Assembly (NCBI RefSeq): GCF_013377995.1
Contig: NZ_CP055305.1
Coordinates: 1,178,001-1,242,000, forward strand
Reading direction: 5' to 3'
Length of the DNA: 64,000 nucleotides
Source of the DNA: Mannheimia pernigra
GTDB lineage: Bacteria; Pseudomonadota; Gammaproteobacteria; Enterobacterales; Pasteurellaceae
Shown piece after piece: positions 26,205-34,526 of the stretch (position 1 is its first letter; each line of letters opens with the position of its first letter). The position numbers were made by a program, and so were the translations under genes. A model generated the notes under the pieces. It did not search any database. It was not told where the DNA came from and saw nothing but the letters and a program-made list of their open reading frames with translations.

Positions 26205-26281
26205 GTAGGATGGGCTTTAGCCCATCAAAAACATTGAGTGTATAGTGATAGTATATGATGATGGGCTAAAGCCCATCCTAC
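26205..26281. repeat. REP-like inverted repeat between the AlbA_2 gene and hsdS
   Basis: Two perfect 23-base inverted arms (26205-26227 and 26259-26281) surround a 31-base spacer. Each arm is itself nearly palindromic, built around GGGCTTTAGCCC. This TAGGATGGGCTTTAGCCCATC style matches dispersed REP-type palindromes that RAYT (IS200-like) transposases are thought to spread in many bacteria. It begins right after the preceding stop codon and would form a long hairpin in the operon mRNA. Confidence 0.85.
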
Positions 26282-26327
26282 ATAACAACGATGAACAAGC
26301 GGTATAAAATCAAGGAAAATTTGCAAA

Positions 26328-27530
26328 ATGAGTAATCGCATTATTGAGAAATTATTAAATGGCGCTGAGGTGGAATGGAAGCCGTTGGGGGAGGTTTGTG
26401 TTCGTACAAAAGGCACAAAAATTACCGCAGGACAAATGAAAGAATTAAATAAAGAAAATGCACCAATTAAAATTTTTGCAGGAGGTAAAACAGTTGCTTT
26501 TGTGAATTTTGATGATATTCCTGAAAAAGATATAAATACTGAGCCTTCTATTATTGTTAAATCTCGTGGAATTATTGAATTTGAATACTATGACAAACCA
26601 TTCTCTCATAAAAATGAGATGTGGTCTTATTATTCAAAAGATACAAATATCAATATAAAATTTTTTTATTATTTTCTTAAACAAAGCGAACCACACTTTC
26701 AAAGTATTGGTTCAAAAATGCAAATGCCACAAATTGCAACGCCTGATACTGACAAGTTTTTAGTTCCAATTCCTAAACCAGAAATCCAAGAAAAAATTGT
26801 AAAAACACTTGACAAATTCACTGAGCTGGAAGCTACGCTGGAAGCTGAATTAGCTCTGCGTAAAAAACAATATCAGTATTACCGAGAAACTCTATTGACA
26901 TTCCCTCAAGATTTAGATAGGGGGGGGTATAACGACATCACCAAAGCCTTATACCACAGTGGTAACGTGGTGTTTAAGACTTTGGGGGAGGTTGCAGAGT
27001 ATTCTCAAACTCGTATTAAATTTGATTGTTTGAATGAAGAAAACTATGTAGGTGTAGATAATTTATTACAAAATAGAATGGGAAAAATCAATTCAAATTA
27101 TGTACCAACAAGTGGTAATTTAACTGAATATAAAGAAAATAATATTTTAATTGGAAATATTCGCCCTTATTTAAAGAAAATTTGGCAAGCAAATAATTGT
27201 GGTGGAACAAATGGTGATGTATTAGTTATTCGTATAACAGATAGCCATGTAAATCCAAAATATTTATATCAAGTTTTAGCTGATGATAAATTCTTTTCTT
27301 ACAATATGCAGCACGCTAAAGGTGCAAAAATGCCTCGTGGGAATAAGTCAGCAATTCTACAATATCAAATTCCAATTCCACCGATTGAAGAACAAAATCA
27401 TATTGTAGAAATTTTAGATAAATTTGACCGCTTGACCAATTTCATTAGCGAAGGATTACCGAAGGAAATTGAGTTAAGACGGAAACAATATGAGTATTAT
27501 CGAGAACAGTTGTTGGATTTTCCGAAATAA
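26328..27530 (+). CDS. hsdS: Type I restriction-modification enzyme, specificity subunit HsdS
   Basis: 400-residue subunit that chooses the bipartite DNA target for HsdM and HsdR. The first target-recognition domain spans about residues 10-145, and a central conserved helix about 150-195 (IVKTLDKF, RKKQYQYYRETLL). The second recognition domain spans about 205-355, and a matching C-terminal helix ends the protein (EILDKF, RRKQYEYYREQLLDFPK). A G8 run at codons 198-200 sits exactly between the halves. As given the gene is intact. It follows a REP-like element and has AAGGAA before the ATG. The recognition sequence cannot be read from the protein. Confidence 0.93.
   Translation: MSNRIIEKLLNGAEVEWKPLGEVCVRTKGTKITAGQMKELNKENAPIKIFAGGKTVAFVNFDDIPEKDINTEPSIIVKSRGIIEFEYYDKPFSHKNEMWSYYSKDTNINIKFFYYFLKQSEPHFQSIGSKMQMPQIATPDTDKFLVPIPKPEIQEKIVKTLDKFTELEATLEAELALRKKQYQYYRETLLTFPQDLDRGGYNDITKALYHSGNVVFKTLGEVAEYSQTRIKFDCLNEENYVGVDNLLQNRMGKINSNYVPTSGNLTEYKENNILIGNIRPYLKKIWQANNCGGTNGDVLVIRITDSHVNPKYLYQVLADDKFFSYNMQHAKGAKMPRGNKSAILQYQIPIPPIEEQNHIVEILDKFDRLTNFISEGLPKEIELRRKQYEYYREQLLDFPK
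26826..26849 (+). repeat. Four-residue repeat in the central helix of HsdS
   Basis: CTGGAAGCT occurs twice 12 bases apart, giving LEAT-LEAE at residues 167-174. In the type IC enzymes EcoR124I and EcoR124II, the number of TAEL repeats at this place sets the spacing between the two halves of the DNA target. Confidence 0.7.
26920..26927 (+). repeat. G8 homopolymer between the two halves of hsdS
   Basis: Eight G encode parts of Arg198-Gly199-Gly200. With G9 the frame meets TAA one codon after the run. With G7 it reads on to the TGA at 27031-27033. Either change leaves a protein with only the first recognition domain and the central helix. Confidence 0.88.
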
Positions 27531-27545
27531 TGAGGTAGTAAGATT

Positions 27546-28640
27546 ATGAGTAAAGATTTGACTGAAATTGCAACAATGCTAAGGGATAAACAGCAGAATG
27601 TTCAACTAATTTATGCATTCAATGGCACAGGTAAAACAAGACTTTCAAGAGCATTCAAAGAGTTAGTTTCACCTAAGAATAATATAGAACTGGCAAGAAA
27701 TGACATTCTTTACTATAACGCATTTACTGAAGATCTGTTTTATTGGGATAATGATCTAAATGAAGATAGTCAGCCTAAGTTAAAAATTCAGCCAAATACT
27801 TTCACCAACTGGGTATTAAAAGAGCAGGCTCAAGATCAAAATATTATTACTCACTTTCAACGCTATACCAATGATAAATTAACACCAAAATTTAACGAAG
27901 ACTTTAATGAAGTTACCTTTTCTTTTACTCGAGGTAATGATGATATAGAAGAAAATATTAAAATTTCAAAAGGAGAAGAAAGTAATTTTGTATGGAGTGT
28001 TTTTTACTCGCTACTTAAATCAGTGATCGAAGAGTTGAAAATGGACGAGAGTGATCGTTCCACTCAAGATTTTAATAAGTTGCAGTATATTTTTATAGAT
28101 GATCCAGTTAGCTCATTAGATGAAAATCATCTAATACAATTAGCAATTGATTTAGCAGATTTAACTAAGTCTATAAGAGGTTTAAAGTTTGTTATCTCTA
28201 CACATAACACCTTATTTTATAATGTTTTATATAATGAGCTGGGTTTGAAAAATGGTTATTTTCTTAAAAAATATGATGATGGTAGTTTTGAGCTAGATGG
28301 GAAAAAAGGAGATTCCAATAAAGCATTTTCTTATCATTTGTTTTTAAAGAAAACTATTGAAGAAGCCATTAAAAATGGAGAGATTCAAAAGTATCACTTT
28401 ACTTTGTTACGGAATCTTTATGAAAAAACTGCTAATTTTTTGGGTTATGCAAAATGGTCTGAATTATTGCCCGATGAGAAAGAGTTATATACTAGACAAA
28501 TTAACCGATTTAGCCATTCAACATTAACCGACGATGAAGTGGCAGAGCCAACAGAAGCCGAAAAGAATATTGTAGTCTATTTATTAAATCATTTAATTAA
28601 TAATTATAGCTATTGGAAGGATGTAAATAATGAATCTTGA
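27546..28640 (+). CDS. prrC: Anticodon nuclease PrrC
   Basis: 364-residue homologue of E. coli PrrC (396), which cuts tRNA-Lys in the anticodon loop when phage protein Stp disables the associated type IC enzyme. The N-terminal ABC-like NTPase has Walker A FNGTGKTR (25-32), signature SKGEE (141-145) and Walker B YIFIDDPVSSLD (181-192). The nuclease residues are all present: Arg289 and Glu293 (RNLYE) and His324 (FSHST), spaced as Arg320-Glu324-His356 in E. coli. Position between hsdS and hsdR matches the prr locus. Its last 11 bases overlap hsdR, suggesting coupled translation. Confidence 0.92.
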   Translation: MSKDLTEIATMLRDKQQNVQLIYAFNGTGKTRLSRAFKELVSPKNNIELARNDILYYNAFTEDLFYWDNDLNEDSQPKLKIQPNTFTNWVLKEQAQDQNIITHFQRYTNDKLTPKFNEDFNEVTFSFTRGNDDIEENIKISKGEESNFVWSVFYSLLKSVIEELKMDESDRSTQDFNKLQYIFIDDPVSSLDENHLIQLAIDLADLTKSIRGLKFVISTHNTLFYNVLYNELGLKNGYFLKKYDDGSFELDGKKGDSNKAFSYHLFLKKTIEEAIKNGEIQKYHFTLLRNLYEKTANFLGYAKWSELLPDEKELYTRQINRFSHSTLTDDEVAEPTEAEKNIVVYLLNHLINNYSYWKDVNNES

Positions 28641-31600
28641 AACCACCCCCATCACCGAAACCAACCATTTCATCGTTTTAGATAAATATGAAAAAATCGA
28701 GCAACCGAATTCTTATCAAACCGAATCAGATTTAGAACGAGAATTGATTACCGATTTGCGAAATCAAGGCTATGAATATCGTCCTGATTTAAACTCGCAA
28801 CAGGCTTTATTAGACAATGTTCGTGAGCAGTTGGAACGCTTGAATAATGTGCGTTTTTTAGATTCGGAATGGAAACGTTTTGTTGATGAATATCTCGATA
28901 AAGCCTCAGAGAGCATTATCGAGAAAACCCGAAAAATTCATCAGGATCATATCTATGACTTTGTGTTTGATAATGGGCGTATTCAAAATATCTATTTGTT
29001 AGATAAAAAAGAAATTGCCCATAATAAAGTGCAGGTTATTAATCAATTTGAGCAAAAAGGTTCTCATCTTAATCGCTATGATGTCACTATTTTGGTCAAT
29101 GGCTTACCATTGGTGCAAATTGAATTGAAAAAGCGTGGGGTGGCAATTCGTGAAGCCTTTAACCAAATTTATCGTTATAGCAAAGAGAGTTTTAATACTG
29201 AAAATTCGTTATTTAAATTTTTACAAATTTTTGTGATTTCAAACGGTACGGATACTCGCTATTTTGCCAATACAACTAAGCGGGACAAAAACAGTTTTGA
29301 TTTTACGATGAATTGGGCGAAATCGGATAATACTTTGATTAAGGATTTAAAAGATTTTACCGCTACGTTTTTACAGAAAAATACTTTACTTAATGTGTTG
29401 ATTCATTATTCGGTATTTGATGTGAATAATACGCTTTTAATGATGCGTCCTTATCAAATTGCCGCAACAGAGCGGATTTTATGGAAAATTCAAAATACGC
29501 ATTTCACTAAAAATTGGGGAAATTTAGAAAGCGGCGGTTATATTTGGCACACCACAGGTTCAGGAAAAACATTAACCAGTTTTAAAGCAGCACGCCTTGC
29601 CACAGCATTAGATTTTATTGATAAAGTCTTTTTTGTGGTAGATAGAAAAGATTTAGACTATCAAACAATGAAAGAATACCAACGTTTTTCGCCTGATAGT
29701 GTGAATGGTTCAGAAAGTACAGCAGGCTTAAAACGTAATTTAGAAAAAAAAGATAATAAAATTATTGTTACCACTATTCAAAAATTGAATAACCTGATGA
29801 AATCAGAAGATAACTTAGAGATTTATAAACAGCCTGTGGTATTTATTTTTGATGAATGTCACCGTTCGCAATTTGGAGAAGCACAAAAGAATTTAAAGAA
29901 AAAATTTAAAAAATTCTGTCAATTTGGATTTACTGGTACGCCAATTTTTGCTGATAACGCATTGGGTGCGGAAACCACAGCGACAGTTTTTGGTTCGCAG
30001 CTACATTCTTATGTGATTGCCGATGCCATTCGTGATGAAAAAGTGCTGAAATTTAAGGTAGATTACAATAATGTTCGTCCTAAATTCAAAGAGATTGAAT
30101 GTGAAAAAAATCAAGAAAAATTGACCGCACTTGAAAATAAACAGGCGTTATTACACCCAGAACGTATTAAGGAAATTACGCAATATATTTTGACTCATTT
30201 CAAGCAAAAAACACACCGTTTAAATTCATCAGGAAAAGGGTTTAATGCAATGTTTGCCGTAAGTTCGGTTGAAGCAGCAAAACTGTATTACGAGCAGTTT
30301 AAATTGCAACAACAAGCGGTCGAAAATCCGTTGAAAATTGCAACCATTTTTTCTTTTGCAGCTAATGAAGAACAAAATGCGATTGGTGAAATTGCTGATG
30401 AAACTTTTGAACCTACCGCAATGAATAGTTCGGCAAAAGAATTTTTGAGTTTGGCAATTGATGATTACAATCTTTTATTTAAAACAAATTACGGCGTAGA
30501 GAGTAAAGAATTTCAAAACTATTACCGTGATTTAGCAATGCGGGTTAAAAATCAGGAAATCGATTTATTGATTGTGGTTGGAATGTTTTTAACAGGTTTT
30601 GATGCCCCAACGTTAAACACTTTATTTGTCGATAAAAATTTGCGTTATCACGGTTTAATGCAAGCCTTTTCCCGTACAAATCGGATTTATGATGCAACTA
30701 AGGCATTTGGTAATATCGTGACTTTCCGTGATTTAGAGCAGGATACCATTGATGCCATTACCTTATTTGGTAATAAAAATACGCGTAATGTGGTATTAGA
30801 ACGCAGCTTTAAAGAATATATGGAAGGTTATCAAGATGCTCAGGGAAATTATCATCGAGGTTATAAAGAAGTAGTTAAAGCGTTGCAAACGAAATTCCCT
30901 GATCCTGCTCAACTCGAAACTGAGGATGATAAAAAAGCATTTACCCAATTATTTGGTGAATATCTGCGTTTGGAAAATGTGTTGCATAATTACGATGAAT
31001 TTCACGAGTTAAAAAATACTGAACAGAATGACAATAGCGTAAAAGAGCCTGATGGCACATATATTGTTGGAAATAATGTGATTTTGCCAGAGAGAAAATT
31101 ACAAGATTATCGTTCAACCTATAATGATATTCGGGAATGGCAGAGAAAACAAAATCAAAATGGTAATGCTGGAAAATCTCAAATTGATTGGAGCGATGTG
31201 GTTTTTGAAATTGATTTATTAAAATCCCAAGAGATCAACTTAGATTATATTCTAGAATTGGTCTTTGAGCATAATAAGAAACTCAACAATAAACCAGCAT
31301 TGATTGAAGAAATTCGCCGGACTATTCGTTCGAGTTTGGATAACCGAGCCAAAGAAGGACTGGTTGTTGATTTTATCCATCAAACTGATTTAGATAAAAT
31401 TCCGGATAAACCAACTATCATTGAGGAGTTTTTCCTATTTGCTCAGCAAGAGCAAAAAAGAGAGGCGGAGAACTTAATTGAGAGCGAAAATTTAAATATA
31501 GATGCAGCAAAACGGTATATAATGACCTCTCTTAAACGAGAATACGCTAGCGAAAATGGTACAGATTTAAATGATCTTCTACCTAAAATGAGCCCGCTAA

Positions 31601-31692
31601 ACCCACAATATAAGACTAAAAAGCAAACGGTTTTTCAGAAAATCGTGGCATTTGTGGAGAAGTTTAAAGGGGTTGGTGGATTTTTATCTTAA
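28630..31692 (+). CDS. hsdR: Type I restriction-modification enzyme, restriction subunit HsdR
   Basis: 1020-residue ATP-dependent translocase and nuclease (EcoR124I HsdR has 1038). The PD-(D/E)xK nuclease is intact: Asp151, Glu165 and Lys167 in RYDVTILVNG and QIELKK, the same residue numbers as in EcoR124I. Helicase motifs follow: WHTTGSGKT, DECHRSQFG, TGTPI and the GFDAPTLNTL/AFSRTNR pair. These features support the type IC family. It overlaps prrC and ends the operon at the hairpin at 31697. Confidence 0.95.
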   Translation: MNLETTPITETNHFIVLDKYEKIEQPNSYQTESDLERELITDLRNQGYEYRPDLNSQQALLDNVREQLERLNNVRFLDSEWKRFVDEYLDKASESIIEKTRKIHQDHIYDFVFDNGRIQNIYLLDKKEIAHNKVQVINQFEQKGSHLNRYDVTILVNGLPLVQIELKKRGVAIREAFNQIYRYSKESFNTENSLFKFLQIFVISNGTDTRYFANTTKRDKNSFDFTMNWAKSDNTLIKDLKDFTATFLQKNTLLNVLIHYSVFDVNNTLLMMRPYQIAATERILWKIQNTHFTKNWGNLESGGYIWHTTGSGKTLTSFKAARLATALDFIDKVFFVVDRKDLDYQTMKEYQRFSPDSVNGSESTAGLKRNLEKKDNKIIVTTIQKLNNLMKSEDNLEIYKQPVVFIFDECHRSQFGEAQKNLKKKFKKFCQFGFTGTPIFADNALGAETTATVFGSQLHSYVIADAIRDEKVLKFKVDYNNVRPKFKEIECEKNQEKLTALENKQALLHPERIKEITQYILTHFKQKTHRLNSSGKGFNAMFAVSSVEAAKLYYEQFKLQQQAVENPLKIATIFSFAANEEQNAIGEIADETFEPTAMNSSAKEFLSLAIDDYNLLFKTNYGVESKEFQNYYRDLAMRVKNQEIDLLIVVGMFLTGFDAPTLNTLFVDKNLRYHGLMQAFSRTNRIYDATKAFGNIVTFRDLEQDTIDAITLFGNKNTRNVVLERSFKEYMEGYQDAQGNYHRGYKEVVKALQTKFPDPAQLETEDDKKAFTQLFGEYLRLENVLHNYDEFHELKNTEQNDNSVKEPDGTYIVGNNVILPERKLQDYRSTYNDIREWQRKQNQNGNAGKSQIDWSDVVFEIDLLKSQEINLDYILELVFEHNKKLNNKPALIEEIRRTIRSSLDNRAKEGLVVDFIHQTDLDKIPDKPTIIEEFFLFAQQEQKREAENLIESENLNIDAAKRYIMTSLKREYASENGTDLNDLLPKMSPLNPQYKTKKQTVFQKIVAFVEKFKGVGGFLS

Positions 31693-31696
31693 GTAT

Positions 31697-31720
31697 AAGG
31701 ATGGGTGATGTCCCATCCTT
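31697..31720 (+). terminator. Terminator of the hsd operon
   Basis: AAGGATGGG and CCCATCCTT form a 9-bp stem with a 6-base loop, followed by CTTTTATAA. The stem ends share the GGATGGG/CCCATCC of the REP-like repeat at 26205, so it may be a member of the same repeat class. Confidence 0.75.
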
Positions 31721-31782
31721 CTTTTATAATCGAACAATTTAAAGTTTTTTAAAATTTGTAAAATCATTCTGATGTAAAAACT

Positions 31783-33714
31783 ATGGCACTACTTAATTTA
31801 TCCAACGCCTATCTAGGTTTTGGCGATCATCCTTTATTAGATCACACCGAATTACACATTGAACCAAACGAGCGAGTGTGTTTGGTAGGAAGAAACGGGG
31901 CAGGCAAATCGACTTTAATGAAAGTGCTTGCTGGTGAAGTGCAACTTGATGACGGCAAGTTGATTTTTGAAAAAGATATTGTGGTGACTCGTTTGGAGCA
32001 AGATCCACCTCGTCATATTCAAGAAACGGTGTTTGATTATGTGGCGGAGGGAATTGCTCATTTAAGCGAATTATTAAAGCAATATCACTACATTTCGCAA
32101 CAAATGCTGACAGATTATAGCGATGATTTATTAGCGAAATTGTCTGCAGTACAGGCTCAACTTGAACATAGCAACGGCTGGCAGTTTGAAAATCGGATTC
32201 AAGATACCTTGAAATTGTTGGAGCTTGATCCAGAAAAACGTTTGTGTGAACTCTCGGGCGGCTGGGTTCGTCGTGCGGCGCTTGCTCGGGCGTTAGTGGC
32301 AGATCCCGATATTTTGTTGCTTGATGAGCCGACCAACCACTTAGATGTGGAGGCAATTACTTGGCTGGAGAATTTGTTGCTGGATTTCAAAGGTTCGATC
32401 ATCTTTATTTCTCACGACCGTTCATTTATCCGCAAAATGGCGACTCGCATTGTGGATTTGGATCGTGGCAAGCTGGTTTCTTATCCAAGCAATTACGATA
32501 AATATTTGGAAGAGAAAGCCGAAGATCTGCGTGTGGAAGCGTTACAAAATGAACTGTTTGATAAAAAACTGGCTCAAGAAGAAGTGTGGATTCGCCAAGG
32601 GATTAAGGCTCGCCGTACTCGTAATGAAGGGCGTGTGCGTGCCTTAAAAGCGTTGCGAGAAGAACGTCGCAGCCGACGAGAAGTACAAGGCACAGCAAAA
32701 ATTCAGCTTGATCAAACCGCACGTAGCGGCAAAATTGTATTTGAGCTGGAAAATGCCAGCTATGAAATTGAGGGCAAAACGCTGCTCAAAAACTTCACCG
32801 CCACTATTCAGCGTGGTGACAAAATTGCTTTAGTGGGGCCGAACGGCTGTGGAAAAACCACTTTCATCAAATTATTGTTGGGTGAGCTACAACCCACTTC
32901 AGGCTCAATCCGTTGTGGTACAAAATTAGAAGTGGCTTATTTCGATCAATATCGTGCGGAATTAGATTTAGAAAAAACAGTGATGGATAACGTGGCAGAT
33001 GGAAAACAAGATGTGGAAGTAAACGGCGTAAAACGCCACGTTTTAGGCTATTTACAAGATTTCTTGTTTCCACCAAAACGGGCGATGACGCCTGTTAAAG
33101 CCTTATCAGGTGGTGAGCGAAACCGTTTATTACTGGCGAAATTGTTGTTGAAACCGAATAACCTGCTAATTCTGGACGAACCAACCAATGATTTGGACGT
33201 AGAAACCCTTGAATTATTGGAAGAGATGTTGGCGGACTACCAAGGCACTTTGCTGATTGTGAGCCACGATCGTCAATTTATTGATAATACGGTGGAAGAG
33301 TGTTATTTCTTTGAAGGCGATGGCGTACTGAACAAATATATTGGCGGCTATTTTGATGCGAAACAGCAGCAGGAAAATTACCACACAACATTGGCTTCAA
33401 ATTCGCAAAAAATTGAGAAAAAACAACCGCTTGTAGAAGAGCAATCAAAGCAAGAAAAGCCAAAAGCGGAAGCGAAAAAGGTTAAACTCTCTTACAAAGA
33501 TCAGCGAGAGTTAGACGAGTTGCCTGCAAAAATGGAAGCCTTAGAAGCGGAAATCGAGGCTTTGCAGCACGAGGTAAACAGTTCTGATTTCTTCTCAAAA
33601 GATCAGGTTTACACCAACGAGAAATTGCAACAGCTAGCGGATGCCGAAGCCGCATTAGAACAAGCGTTTGAGCGTTGGGAAGAGTTGGAAAATATCAAAA
33701 ACGGAAATCTATAA
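31783..33714 (+). CDS. uup: ABC-F family ATPase Uup
   Basis: Cytoplasmic protein with two ABC ATPase domains and no membrane part, 643 residues. Walker A motifs are GRNGAGKST and GPNGCGKTT; signatures are LSGGWVRRA and LSGGERNRL; both are followed by LLDEPTNHLD or ILDEPTNDLD. The C-terminal coiled coil (after about 560) is the Uup DNA-binding region. Uup affects transposon excision and acts with ribosomes as an ABC-F factor. No strong RBS precedes the ATG. It marks the right border of the restriction island. Confidence 0.94.
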   Translation: MALLNLSNAYLGFGDHPLLDHTELHIEPNERVCLVGRNGAGKSTLMKVLAGEVQLDDGKLIFEKDIVVTRLEQDPPRHIQETVFDYVAEGIAHLSELLKQYHYISQQMLTDYSDDLLAKLSAVQAQLEHSNGWQFENRIQDTLKLLELDPEKRLCELSGGWVRRAALARALVADPDILLLDEPTNHLDVEAITWLENLLLDFKGSIIFISHDRSFIRKMATRIVDLDRGKLVSYPSNYDKYLEEKAEDLRVEALQNELFDKKLAQEEVWIRQGIKARRTRNEGRVRALKALREERRSRREVQGTAKIQLDQTARSGKIVFELENASYEIEGKTLLKNFTATIQRGDKIALVGPNGCGKTTFIKLLLGELQPTSGSIRCGTKLEVAYFDQYRAELDLEKTVMDNVADGKQDVEVNGVKRHVLGYLQDFLFPPKRAMTPVKALSGGERNRLLLAKLLLKPNNLLILDEPTNDLDVETLELLEEMLADYQGTLLIVSHDRQFIDNTVEECYFFEGDGVLNKYIGGYFDAKQQQENYHTTLASNSQKIEKKQPLVEEQSKQEKPKAEAKKVKLSYKDQRELDELPAKMEALEAEIEALQHEVNSSDFFSKDQVYTNEKLQQLADAEAALEQAFERWEELENIKNGNL

Positions 33715-34479
33715 ATGGCTGAAAGATTAGACAACTACGAACAACGCTTTGGCGGCATTGGGCGGCTTTACACGCCCGAAGGGCTGGAAAAGCTCCGTCG
33801 ATCACATATTTGCGTGATTGGTATTGGCGGTGTTGGCTCTTGGGCGGTGGAGGCGTTGGCTCGTTCAGGCATTGGTAAGATTACTATGATCGATATGGAT
33901 GATATTTGTGTAACGAATATTAATCGTCAAATTCACGCAATGAGTGGCACGGTGGCTCAACTTAAAACTGAGGCGATGAAAGAGCGGATTGAGCGAATTA
34001 ACCCTGAATGTGCGGTGGAGATTATTGATGATTTCATCACGCAAGAGAATATTCCTGATTACCTCAATCGTGGTTATGATTATGTGATTGATGCGATTGA
34101 TTCGGTGAAAACGAAAGCAGCACTGATTGCTTATTGCAAGCGTCATAAAATCAAGTTGATTACTACGGGCGGAGCTGGTGGGCAGACCGATCCAACTCAA
34201 ATTCAAATTGCTGATTTGAGCAAAACCATTCAAGATCCGCTTGCCTCAAAAGTGCGTTCATTATTGCGTAAGGAATACCATTTCAGCCAAAATCCCAAAC
34301 GCAAGTTTGGCATAGATTGTGTATTTTCTACCCAGCCGTTAATTTTCCCGAAAATGGGTGAGGGATGTGAAGTTTCTGCCACGATGAATTGTGCCAACGG
34401 TTTTGGGGCGGTGACGATGGTTACCGCAACATTTGGTTTTTTTGCGGTAAGTCGTGTGATTGCGAAGTTGCTGAAATAA
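33715..34479 (+). CDS. tcdA: tRNA threonylcarbamoyladenosine dehydratase TcdA
   Basis: E1-like enzyme that cyclises t6A37 of tRNA to ct6A in an ATP-dependent step. The 254 residues (E. coli 268) contain the nucleotide-binding IGIGGVGSWAVEALARSG and the D-rich IDMDDICVTNINRQ that defines the family. It begins at the base right after the uup stop, with GGAAAT inside uup as RBS, so it is translationally linked to uup. Confidence 0.94.
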   Translation: MAERLDNYEQRFGGIGRLYTPEGLEKLRRSHICVIGIGGVGSWAVEALARSGIGKITMIDMDDICVTNINRQIHAMSGTVAQLKTEAMKERIERINPECAVEIIDDFITQENIPDYLNRGYDYVIDAIDSVKTKAALIAYCKRHKIKLITTGGAGGQTDPTQIQIADLSKTIQDPLASKVRSLLRKEYHFSQNPKRKFGIDCVFSTQPLIFPKMGEGCEVSATMNCANGFGAVTMVTATFGFFAVSRVIAKLLK

Positions 34480-34526
34480 TCTAAGCGGTCATTTTTATTT
34501 AATTTTTTGCAAATACAGGAGATATT

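Noticed and set aside
31793..32356. 187-codon frame on the minus strand inside uup
   Set aside because: A shadow of the uup ATPase codons; composition and lack of start signals argue against a gene.
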